From: Aquimarina pacifica
GTDB lineage: Bacteria; Bacteroidota; Bacteroidia; Flavobacteriales; Flavobacteriaceae
Direction: 5' to 3'
Assembly (NCBI RefSeq): GCF_000520955.1
Contig: NZ_JACC01000012.1
Span: 94,412 to 158,411 of the forward strand
DNA: 64,000 nt
The position numbers were made by a program, and so were the translations under genes. Each line of letters opens with the position of its first letter. The stretch's first letter is position 1. Positions 44,507-52,885 of this stretch are shown one piece after another. The notes beneath the pieces were generated by a model. That model did not search any database and was not told where the DNA came from. It was given only the letters and a program-made list of their open reading frames with translations.

Positions 44507-47305
44507 TTGCAAACAACGGTACGTCATATACTTTATTCACTGAGTTTTTCACTGCTCTGCATTTTTCAAATCACTGCGCAGGAAATAAACAAATCTAAAG
44601 AGGTACAGATTCCTGTAGACCAAGATACGCTGGTTACTACTAAAAATGACACTAAAGTCAGTTCAGAAAATTTAATACAAGAGGAAGAATCAGATACGAT
44701 TTCTGGCTTAAAAAACCTACTAACTCCGCTATCTGAAAAAGTATTGGATGAAAAAAATCAGGATAGTACTAAAATAGACTCTATTCCTCCGAAAAAAGAA
44801 GTTCTAACAGACAATGTTACGTATAAAGCTACGGATTACATGCAATTGAGTCGCAGAACTAACAAAATGTACTTATACAATGAGGCTGAAGTTATTTATG
44901 GAGACGTACAACTTAATGCTGGATATATTATAGTTGATAATAATAAAAACGAAGTCTATGCATATGGTATAAAAGATTCATTAGGAGAGTACACACAAAC
45001 ACCTATTTTTAAGCAGGCTCAAAATATTGTAGAGCCTGATTCTATCCGTTTTAATTTTGACACAGAGAAAGCTCTTATTTATAATTCGAGAACAGAACAG
45101 AATGGATTTAGAATCAAAAATGAAGTCTCAAAACGAGTCAATGATTCTGTAATATTTATGAAAAATGTGAAGTTCACCACTTCAGAAAATGTAGATGATC
45201 CAGAATACTATTTTTATGCCCGAAGAGTAAAATTTGTACCTAAAAAGAAAATCGTAACAGGACTTGTCAATATGTATATTGCCGACGTCCCTACCATCCT
45301 TGCATTACCTTTCGGATTTTTTCCTTTGAGTGAAGACAGAAGTTCTGGTTTTATAATGCCAAGCCCAGGAGAAGAAAATAATCGTGGTTATTTTTTACAG
45401 AACGGTGGATATTATTTCGCGATGAATGATTTTGCTGACCTAACACTTCAGGGAGACTATTATACAAATGGCAGTTACACCTTTGCGGTACAATCTACCT
45501 ATGCATTACGATATAAATTTCGTGGAAACCTAAGGTTTAGATATGAAAACAATTTACAAAGTGAACGAGGGTTTCCAGACTTTACAAAATCTACAACGTA
45601 CAATATACAATGGTCCCATAGTCAGGATGCAAAATCAAGCCCTAATTCACGATTTTCGGCTTCGGTAAACTTTGGTAGTAGTGACTTCTTTCAGCAATCT
45701 ACCAATCAATTAAATACAGGTAACTTTTTGAATAATCAACTTAGTTCTTCTGTATCATACTCAAAAACTTTTCAGGGAGACCCACAGGTGAATTTTAATA
45801 TTGCCGCTACACATAATTCTAACACGAATACTGGTATTGTAAATTTATCTTTACCCACGGTAACAACCAGCGTATCTCGTATTTTTCCTTTTGCCCCGAA
45901 AATAGGTGTAAAAAAAGGAATTATCCACAATATTAATACGCAATATAATTTTACTGGAAGTAACACAGTTCAAACTACAGACGAAGAGCTTTTTGCTCCG
46001 GGTATGTTTGATGATGCAGAAACAAGCATGAAACATGTGATCCCCATAAGTACGAATTTTAAACTTTTCAAATATTTAAGTGCTAGTGCAGGAACGAGCT
46101 TTCAGGAAAACTGGGTTTTTGAGACCATTGATCAAGATTACGACGAAACGGCTAATGAAGGTGCCGGAGAAGTTGTACGAGACACAATAAAAGGATTTGA
46201 TTCTTTTCGTACGTATAATTTTTCTACCAGTATCGGAACCACAATTTACGGAACCTTTAATTTCAAAAAAGGAAAAAAGATAGAAGCCATACGCCATACA
46301 ATGCGCCCCTCTATTAGCTATAGCATCAATCCAAAATTTAGTCAATACTATGACTCTTATGTAATTCCTGATGATTTAAGTACTACTGATGTAGATGAAG
46401 AAGAAACTGTAGAATTCTCAAGGTTTACGGGTGGTGCATTGGGAGCTCCGAGTAATGTATTCTCTAGTTCTATAGGATTTTCTCTAAGCAACAATCTAGA
46501 GATGAAGGTAAAAAGTAAAGATAGTCTAGCAACCGAATCAAAAAAAGTCACAATACTTAATAACCTTAGTTTTAGCACTGCTTATAATATTGCTGGTGAT
46601 TCATTAAAGCTAAGCCCCATTTCTGTATCTGGTAATATCCCAATTATAACTAACAAATTAGATATTAATTTTAATGCTCGACTAGACCCCTATGCCCTTG
46701 ATAATAACAATAACAAAATAGATGTCTGGAATATTGATAACGGTGGGAGTCTTTTTAGATTAACAAGTGCCAGTACTAATTTTGGCTATTCATTTTCGAG
46801 TACAGATTTTGAGAAGGGAGCCAAAAACGAAGATCCTTTAGAGAATCAAAATTTCAGAAACGAAGGAAGGCCTGATAATCTTTTCGGAGGTGAAACTGAC
46901 TTTGGTGAAGGACAATCCTATGACAGGCGTAAAGAAGGTGGTGAAGAAAAGGATATAAAAAATTATAATTACAAGATCCCATGGAACTTACGACTATCAT
47001 ATACTGTTAATTATAGTAATAGTGCCCGGCAAAACGAGATATCATCGCACTCTATTATGTTTTCTGGAGATGTAGAACTTGCTCCCAAGTGGTCAGTGGG
47101 TGTATCTTCTGGGTATGATCTCAAAGATGCTGGTTTTACCTATACAAATTTAAGATTTCAGAGAGATTTAGAAAGTTGGGTTATGAACTTTAATTGGATT
47201 CCATTTAGTGATAGAACCTCCTGGAATTTCTTTATTGGGATCAAATCCTCAATGTTGAGTGATATCAAATGGGATAAAAGACGAGAAGCCGATAAAAGTC
47301 TGTAA
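44507..47305 (+). CDS. lptD: LPS-assembly protein LptD (OstA-like outer membrane translocon)
   Basis: A large outer membrane protein that inserts LPS into the outer leaflet. It begins with a signal peptide (VRHILYSLSFSLLCIFQITAQ). An N-terminal OstA/LptD beta-taco region follows (VTYKATDYMQLSRRTNKMYLYNEAEVIYGDVQLNAGYIIVD), then a beta-barrel with aromatic strand endings. I choose the TTG at 44507 (QTTVRHILY, AGGA 9 bases upstream) because an earlier TTG at 44456 lies inside a TAATTTTG promoter-like element; starting there would give 949 residues instead of 932. No in-frame ATG precedes the signal peptide. LptD is usually annotated putative in Bacteroidota and needs LptE. Divergent amidase gene is the typical neighbour. 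Confidence 0.88.
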   Translation: MQTTVRHILYSLSFSLLCIFQITAQEINKSKEVQIPVDQDTLVTTKNDTKVSSENLIQEEESDTISGLKNLLTPLSEKVLDEKNQDSTKIDSIPPKKEVLTDNVTYKATDYMQLSRRTNKMYLYNEAEVIYGDVQLNAGYIIVDNNKNEVYAYGIKDSLGEYTQTPIFKQAQNIVEPDSIRFNFDTEKALIYNSRTEQNGFRIKNEVSKRVNDSVIFMKNVKFTTSENVDDPEYYFYARRVKFVPKKKIVTGLVNMYIADVPTILALPFGFFPLSEDRSSGFIMPSPGEENNRGYFLQNGGYYFAMNDFADLTLQGDYYTNGSYTFAVQSTYALRYKFRGNLRFRYENNLQSERGFPDFTKSTTYNIQWSHSQDAKSSPNSRFSASVNFGSSDFFQQSTNQLNTGNFLNNQLSSSVSYSKTFQGDPQVNFNIAATHNSNTNTGIVNLSLPTVTTSVSRIFPFAPKIGVKKGIIHNINTQYNFTGSNTVQTTDEELFAPGMFDDAETSMKHVIPISTNFKLFKYLSASAGTSFQENWVFETIDQDYDETANEGAGEVVRDTIKGFDSFRTYNFSTSIGTTIYGTFNFKKGKKIEAIRHTMRPSISYSINPKFSQYYDSYVIPDDLSTTDVDEEETVEFSRFTGGALGAPSNVFSSSIGFSLSNNLEMKVKSKDSLATESKKVTILNNLSFSTAYNIAGDSLKLSPISVSGNIPIITNKLDINFNARLDPYALDNNNNKIDVWNIDNGGSLFRLTSASTNFGYSFSSTDFEKGAKNEDPLENQNFRNEGRPDNLFGGETDFGEGQSYDRRKEGGEEKDIKNYNYKIPWNLRLSYTVNYSNSARQNEISSHSIMFSGDVELAPKWSVGVSSGYDLKDAGFTYTNLRFQRDLESWVMNFNWIPFSDRTSWNFFIGIKSSMLSDIKWDKRREADKSL

Positions 47306-47364
47306 AGTAAGCGCTGTAGTAAGTTTTATTCGTTACTAAAAGTAAAACATCAATTTTATATATC

Positions 47365-47745
47365 ATGAAAAAAATAATAACTACCGATAATGCTCCGGCT
47401 CCAATTGGACCATATAACCAAGCCATTATGACAGGAAATACGTTATATACTTCTGGTCAGATTGCTATACATCCGAAAACCGGAGTGCTAATTCTGGATA
47501 CTATAAAAACGGAGACCAATCAAGTAATGCTAAATCTTAAAGCGATACTTGATAAAGTAGACATGACCTTCGAAAACGTAATCAAAACAACTATTTTTCT
47601 TAGCGACATGAACAATTTTGCAGAGGTAAATGAAGTATATGGTAATTATTTTGATGAAAGCACTGCACCTGCAAGAGAAACGGTGGCAGTAGCAGCTTTA
47701 CCAAAATTTGTAAATGTTGAAATTTCTGTTATTGCAGTAAAATAA
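47365..47745 (+). CDS. RidA-family enamine/imine deaminase
   Basis: A 126-residue protein of the RidA family that hydrolyses reactive 2-aminoacrylate and related enamines. Family marks: NAPAPIGPYNQAI at the start, LYTSGQIA, TIFLSDMNNFAEVNEVYGNYF, and the arginine in PARETVAVAALPK (R about 107) that binds the substrate carboxylate. It follows lptD by 59 bases, probably in the same direction but not necessarily the same transcript. Confidence 0.95.
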   Translation: MKKIITTDNAPAPIGPYNQAIMTGNTLYTSGQIAIHPKTGVLILDTIKTETNQVMLNLKAILDKVDMTFENVIKTTIFLSDMNNFAEVNEVYGNYFDESTAPARETVAVAALPKFVNVEISVIAVK

Positions 47746-48522
47746 GATAAAACGAATCAAGTTATTTTCTAAATACTTTTCTAATAAAAATTTCACTAAA
47801 AAAATTATTCCGACTCATGAGTATAAAAGACTCATGAAGTTAGTTACATCTTCTATATACCTATTTTAAAGACTAACATTATATATGAGTAACATATGCT
47901 AATATCTATGCTTACCAATACAGCATATAATATATTAAAACACTTCTTTAAGACAATTCTTTACTAAAACTACCTGATTATGAAACTTTCTATTATAATT
48001 ATAATTACAATATAAAATAGACAGCGAAATCAAAAATACTAAAAGAAAAAACCTTATCTAAATAGAACTTCTCGATGCATACTTATGAAACCGTTTTTGA
48101 TCGTATTACATATTACGAACTTATACACAAAAAAATCTAGAGATAAGGTTTTATTTCCTAATAGAAACAGTATTAAGAAGCTACGAACCTCTAGACAAAT
48201 GACTAGTAACTATTAGAAAAAATGCTACACAAAACATTAACTTTTAATGCCCAACCGCATTAAAAATCACATTCAATTCAAAGTTCTAAACTAGGTAAAA
48301 AAAACTTTTGAAAATCAGATTTTCAGTGAATGGCTTTATAACTTATACAAATGGATATATTTATAAGCTTAACACAAAAAAACAACCTACTGCAACCTCA
48401 TGTTTCATTTCAGAAATTATATCAAAAACTTAAAACAATTTCGAGCATTATAGGCTTAATCTACTTATTTTGGCACTTGATGACAGAAAAAATCTTCTAA
48501 TTAGACTGCATCAAGAAATACA
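47746..48522. other. 777-base gap with inverted repeat, no gene
   Basis: Plain AT-rich intergenic DNA downstream of ridA and of the accessory ATPase gene (their stops converge on it). It contains a palindrome ACTCATGAGT (47813-47822) and a perfect 12-bp inverted repeat, AAAACCTTATCT at 48048-48059 with AGATAAGGTTTT at 48141-48152. On the minus strand the second arm runs into a T-rich tract. No open frame looks like protein. Confidence 0.5.
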
Positions 48523-50436
48523 TCATTCCTGTTCTACTTGCACTTGGCTTTGGATACTATCTATTTTTTGTTGCAGTTCACTATAGTCAAACCCATTTCT
48601 GCCGTTGATTCCATTTTTTCCGTTTACACCATTTTTTTTCACGCTTCTTTTTGAGGTTCCAAAACAATCCTTACCACTACCACCTTTGCCGCCATATCCA
48701 AAATCACCACCTTTACCGCCTTTACCATAGTCTTCCTTTACAACAATATTTTGAAGGAAATCAGAATCCCCAACCAATTCGAATCTACCGATACCACCTC
48801 CATTACCTCCTACACCACCGTTACCTCCATTGCCACCATCTCCTCCGACTCCTTCTTTCTCATAGCTTGTTGTACTAAGCTTACCCTTGATATTACTGTT
48901 AGGGTAACTTCCTGAGCAATCAGCTGGACCTCCGTCTCCACCATTACCACCATTGCCGCCATTACCACCATTACCACCACTAATATTAACGAAAAATGTA
49001 TCGGTTTTCTTCCAACTTATTTTCTTAGCAATTAGAATTACGTTTTTTCCATTTTCTCCTGACTCTCCGAAAGAACCATTTTCGCCATTCAACCCATCTC
49101 GTCCTGATTTACCACTACTTCCTTTTCTTCCGCTTTTTCCAGAAGTACCGTCACTTCCATTTCCTAACAAGGTAGCCTCTCCGTTAATGGTTAATTTTTC
49201 GATAACAATTTCTGCATTTTGGAGGCTATCAGCTATTTTTATATAAGATTGACTATCTAGATAGACCTCTCCATAAGTACTTACAGACTCAGTAACATAC
49301 AAAGTGTCACTTGCAGATACTTCTAGATTTCTTAAACTTATTTGATTGTTATTTTGATTAATCAAATACAGAGAAATTACAATGGTAATTACGGATAAAA
49401 CCGCCGCAACAATACTAATATAAGATCTTCTTGTTGTCTTTTTTTGTTCTTGTAAAAGGATCTTCTGTTTCTCTATAAACTTAAAATCTCTGCTAAGCGT
49501 TTCTTCTGAGTTATTTATCGTTTTATTCCAGTTAAGGTTGTTGTAAATTAAATTGGCTATTCTAGAGTATGCATTACCCATTGAGGTCGGAGTTTCTATC
49601 TCATCATCATCTTCTAATACAGGCATGGCTTCTCCAAAACTCCATTTAGATATATAAGGAATAAATATTTTATTAAGTATATCGTTAGGTTCTGCATTTT
49701 TGGGAATCCAATCGTAATATTGTTCTTCAAATTCTGATATAAATATTTTTTGCCATTTTCTATTTAAATCGTACTCTGTATATGGCTCTGTTCTACTAGG
49801 AATTGGTAAAATCAAAAGCTTGCTCCTATTTACAGGTAAGTTGTTATGGGCTGGAGTTACTCTTTTTATTATACGTTTAATCCCATCAATATTTTGATAG
49901 TTCGATACAAAAAGCATGACTAAAACATCAGGAAATAAAACAGTACAGATATCTCCTATATCTGTAACTCCTGTTCTACTATCTACAAGTACATAATCAT
50001 AATCATGTATCCATTCCTCACGAATAGCATTTAGGTAATCATATATTGTATTTGTATTTATCAATTCTTGCCAATCAAGCGATTGTAATTTGGTAGTATA
50101 AGCATCATCTTGTTTACCTGCACTTAACAAATCTACGCTACTTTCTCCCAAGTCATAAGTAACTAGTTCTTTTCGCCAGTCGACACTTTCTTTGGTATTG
50201 AACGAAAGTAGCATGTCCAATATTCCTTTTTGAGTACCTACCTCTTCTTTTGAAGAGATGTACTCTTTCTCAAAGTATTGATGTAAGCCAGGAGCTTCTA
50301 AATCCCAATCGACAACCAATACTTTTTTTCCCCATTTAGATAACAGTGCAGATACATTTGCTAATGCCATTGATCTACCTACACCTCCTTTGTACGAATA
50401 AAATGTATATACCTTTCCCTGCTTATTCCCTTTCAT
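48523..50436 (-). CDS. KGGVGR-type ATPase with transmembrane helix and collagen-like Gly-rich tail
   Basis: A 637-residue protein. Residues 1-300 are a MinD/ParA-like ATPase with deviant Walker A YKGGVGRSMAL (15-25), VDWDLEAPG (42-50) and YVLVDSRTG (148-156). KGGVGR-type ATPases are known beside TIR-like proteins, for example in the FxsT/FxsC system. A single transmembrane helix (about 340-359) follows a basic patch (KKTTRR), so the C terminus should be periplasmic. The tail (370-637) has beta-like segments and about five GXX-rich stretches (425-465, 487-503, 529-550, 571-590, 602-615), with Cys507 and Cys591 possibly bonded. It overlaps the TIR gene by 4 bases. Function unknown; likely works with the TIR protein. 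Confidence 0.88.
   Translation of the reverse strand: MKGNKQGKVYTFYSYKGGVGRSMALANVSALLSKWGKKVLVVDWDLEAPGLHQYFEKEYISSKEEVGTQKGILDMLLSFNTKESVDWRKELVTYDLGESSVDLLSAGKQDDAYTTKLQSLDWQELINTNTIYDYLNAIREEWIHDYDYVLVDSRTGVTDIGDICTVLFPDVLVMLFVSNYQNIDGIKRIIKRVTPAHNNLPVNRSKLLILPIPSRTEPYTEYDLNRKWQKIFISEFEEQYYDWIPKNAEPNDILNKIFIPYISKWSFGEAMPVLEDDDEIETPTSMGNAYSRIANLIYNNLNWNKTINNSEETLSRDFKFIEKQKILLQEQKKTTRRSYISIVAAVLSVITIVISLYLINQNNNQISLRNLEVSASDTLYVTESVSTYGEVYLDSQSYIKIADSLQNAEIVIEKLTINGEATLLGNGSDGTSGKSGRKGSSGKSGRDGLNGENGSFGESGENGKNVILIAKKISWKKTDTFFVNISGGNGGNGGNGGNGGDGGPADCSGSYPNSNIKGKLSTTSYEKEGVGGDGGNGGNGGVGGNGGGIGRFELVGDSDFLQNIVVKEDYGKGGKGGDFGYGGKGGSGKDCFGTSKRSVKKNGVNGKNGINGRNGFDYSELQQKIDSIQSQVQVEQE
48592..49164 (-). 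repeat. Glycine-rich (GXX) coding repeat region
   Basis: Short GGN/GNG triplet repeats in the ATPase gene's 3' part encode the collagen-like tail. On the plus strand this appears as a CC/ACC-rich stretch. It is interrupted by unique sequence at residues 466-486 and 504-528. Confidence 0.8.
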
Positions 50437-51008
50437 ACCAATTTTGTTATTTTTGTAGACAACAACTCTTTTTCTTCTGGAATTACGATCGGAAAATCTT
50501 GTTGAAACTCTGGAGCATTTTTTATTTGATGCGCTATTACGCGTGCAAACTCTTTAATTCTATCTCCAAATTCTGCTGCTTTTCTTGTATCCCAAAAAGA
50601 ATCGCTTACCGATGCATAATCACTAAAATCCTCTTGCTGAATCGCTTTTACTTTTTCAGGAAAACTATGGCCATCATGAAATCTTGCCCCCAAGACTAAA
50701 CCTGTAGAATCCTCAATAATTTCCTGACGTTTTAGAAAAGATAATATTTCAGCATAACACCAAGTTGACTTAAAATAATCAGGTGACAATATAGCCACAA
50801 TACATCTAGAGTGTCTAATTGCATCCCCAATTTTTGATTTCCACTCATCACCAATCTCTATTGACTCTTTATCATAGAAAATAGAGACATTTCTATCCTG
50901 TATCTCCATGTTAAGCCAAAACTCTAATTGTTCTACTAATTTATTATGCCATGTTTCTGTTAGTTGGTTTCGTTTGTAACTAAAAAAAACATCATATTTA
51001 TAACTCAT
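50433..51008 (-). CDS. TIR-domain protein
   Basis: A 191-residue cytoplasmic protein, almost entirely a TIR domain (residues 3-155): YDVFFSYKRN (box 1), RNVSIFYDKESIEIGDEW (alpha-B/BB-loop), HSRCIVAILSPDYFKSTWCYAE. The Glu of WCYAE (E87) aligns with the catalytic glutamate of NADase TIR domains such as SARM1 and Thoeris ThsB. The family either breaks down or makes cyclic signals from NAD. The gene overlaps the KGGVGR ATPase by four bases (ATGA) and is upstream of it, so the two are produced together. Whether E87 is active, and what triggers it, cannot be told here. Confidence 0.9.
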   Translation of the reverse strand: MSYKYDVFFSYKRNQLTETWHNKLVEQLEFWLNMEIQDRNVSIFYDKESIEIGDEWKSKIGDAIRHSRCIVAILSPDYFKSTWCYAEILSFLKRQEIIEDSTGLVLGARFHDGHSFPEKVKAIQQEDFSDYASVSDSFWDTRKAAEFGDRIKEFARVIAHQIKNAPEFQQDFPIVIPEEKELLSTKITKLV

Positions 51009-51321
51009 AGTACCTTAAAAGTTTGTTTTTCTTTTATTGAGGTTTCATAACAAGTTTAAACAGCCATTCGACCAAAAAACTTATGTATTCGACTCTAATA
51101 ATAAAAGAAATATTCTAAAAATAGTATTCAATTTGGAGTAGTTTATCACTGAACATTAAGAATTCTTAAAGTTACTATATTTTTAGAAGTATTCTAACCA
51201 AGATGTGGTACAATAATTATTGAAATCATTATTGTAACTAGTCACTCCCATAGCATCATATAGATTAACACTACAGACACATGAAATATAGATTGCATAC
51301 CAGAATTCTGTATTCTACACA
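51009..51321. other. Gap upstream of the TIR gene, nothing recognised
   Basis: About 310 AT-rich bases containing no open frame of note. They must contain the TIR operon promoter, but no convincing TAnnTTTG element within range was found. Confidence 0.4.
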
Positions 51322-51684
51322 CTATAATGCCTTGAGCAATAATTGAGCAGTTGCCGGATTGGTTGCCAGAGGCACGTCATATACATCGCATAACCTCATT
51401 AACATAAAAATATCTGGTTCATGTGGATGCTTTGCCAAAGGATCTCTAAAAAAAATAACCATATCCACTTTTTTTTCGGCTACACTGGCAGCAATTTGTG
51501 CATCTCCTCCTAATGGTCCCGAAAGCAAAGCCTCTACTTCAAATCCTGCTCTTTTTGCCTTCTCTCCTGTGGTTCCTGTCGAAATAAGCTTTATATTTTT
51601 TGAATGTAGTATTTCTTGATATTCATTGAGAAACTGTACCATTTCTGCTTTCTTTCCGTCATGTGCAATTATAGCTATAGTCAT
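51322..51684 (-). CDS. mgsA: Methylglyoxal synthase
   Basis: A 120-residue enzyme that converts dihydroxyacetone phosphate to methylglyoxal and phosphate, a bypass of lower glycolysis when phosphate is short. The MGS-like fold motifs are ALIAHDGKK-like (IAIIAHDGKK), STGTTG, SGPLGGDAQIAA and the catalytic-Asp region FFRDPLAKHPHEPDI. It is shorter than E. coli MgsA (152 residues) but typical of the shorter bacterial form. Its start is 49 bases after the pfkA stop, and both act around triose phosphates. Confidence 0.94.
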   Translation of the reverse strand: MTIAIIAHDGKKAEMVQFLNEYQEILHSKNIKLISTGTTGEKAKRAGFEVEALLSGPLGGDAQIAASVAEKKVDMVIFFRDPLAKHPHEPDIFMLMRLCDVYDVPLATNPATAQLLLKAL

Positions 51685-51733
51685 GCGTGATATCTAATTT
51701 TTGAAATTATTATTTAAATGTTTAAGGGAGTAA

Positions 51734-52720
51734 TTATGTCGAAAGAATATCAGAAATACGTAAAAGTTCTTTATTGATACCATATCCTTCTTTTAGACCT
51801 TCTTCAAAACTTGTAGCGGTAATCTTGTTGTTTATAATTCCTACCATTACATTTTGTTGTCCATCAAGAAGTAGTTCTACTGCTTTTACACAAAACCTAC
51901 TTGCCAATGTTCTGTCGAAACAAGTTGGTGAACCACCTCGTTGCATATGCCCAAGTACTGTTACCTTTGCTTCATAATCAGGAAGGTTCTCTGATATATA
52001 ATCTGCTAATTCATATACATTTTTCCCTATTTTATCTCCTTCGCTTACAACTACAATACTTGAACTCTTACCCGAACGCTTACTTCTTTTTAACGATTCT
52101 AATAATCGATCCAGTCCTAAATCTTCTTCGGGTATTAGAATTTCCTCTGCTCCTGCTCCTACTCCAGTATTAAGAGCAATAAAACCTGCATCTCTTCCCA
52201 TTACCTCAACAAAAAACAATCGATCATGTGAACTGGCGGTATCTCTTATTTTATCAATTGCATCAATCACCGTATTTAGAGCTGTATCATAACCTATCGT
52301 AAAATTTGTCCCCGCAATATCGTTATCTATTGTCCCTGGCACTCCTATGACAGGAATATCATATTCTTTACTAAAAATTTCGCCTCCTCTAAAGGTTCCA
52401 TCTCCTCCTATAAGTATCATGGCATCTACCCCTATTTTTTTGAGATTATTTGCTGCTTTCTTTCTACCTTCTACATCTCGAAACTCTTGTGATCTAGCTG
52501 ACTTCAAAATGGTACCTCCACGACTAATGATATTACGTACACTTCTTGCATTCATTTCGCAATAGTCTCCTTCAATCATTCCCTGATACCCTCTATAAAA
52601 ACCTATACATTTTACGTTATAATATGCACATGCACGAGCTACAGCGCGTATTGCAGCATTCATACCCGGAGCATCACCTCCTGAGGTCATTACACCAATG
52701 GTTCTAATTTCTTTTGCCAT
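51734..52720 (-). CDS. pfkA: 6-phosphofructokinase
   Basis: A 328-residue ATP-dependent PFK, committing step of glycolysis. Signatures: TSGGDAPGMNAAIRAV, IGGDGTFRGG, PGTIDNDI (catalytic Asp in TIDND), GRDAGFIAL, and the C-terminal EAKVTVLGHMQRGGSPTCFDR with effector/substrate sites. Length and order match the bacterial type. Followed by mgsA on the same strand. Confidence 0.97.
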   Translation of the reverse strand: MAKEIRTIGVMTSGGDAPGMNAAIRAVARACAYYNVKCIGFYRGYQGMIEGDYCEMNARSVRNIISRGGTILKSARSQEFRDVEGRKKAANNLKKIGVDAMILIGGDGTFRGGEIFSKEYDIPVIGVPGTIDNDIAGTNFTIGYDTALNTVIDAIDKIRDTASSHDRLFFVEVMGRDAGFIALNTGVGAGAEEILIPEEDLGLDRLLESLKRSKRSGKSSSIVVVSEGDKIGKNVYELADYISENLPDYEAKVTVLGHMQRGGSPTCFDRTLASRFCVKAVELLLDGQQNVMVGIINNKITATSFEEGLKEGYGINKELLRISDILST

Positions 52721-52885
52721 AGTTATTTTTAGTTGGTCATTTATTAACTACCCCGTGTTTTTAAATGTGTTTCATCTATTGAGTTCTAAAGACTTTTCTT
52801 TTTTTCCATTCTCAAAAAACATTAAATGAAACTCAAGAATTCCTAATCCCAAAAAAATCTAAACGCTTAGGGTATTATTATTGTT

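Noticed and set aside
47813..47822. Palindrome ACTCATGAGT as an operator
   Set aside because: It lies downstream of two converging genes with no promoter nearby; one isolated 10-base palindrome is not evidence.
48592..49164. Short-period DNA repeats that could suggest a CRISPR-like or minisatellite array
   Set aside because: The period is three codons of a Gly-rich reading frame, with no constant repeat unit and no spacers.
48523..50436. Plasmid partition ParA or chromosome MinD identity for the KGGVGR ATPase
   Set aside because: No ParB gene or parS-like repeats, a transmembrane helix and a Gly-rich tail are present, and the partner is a TIR protein.
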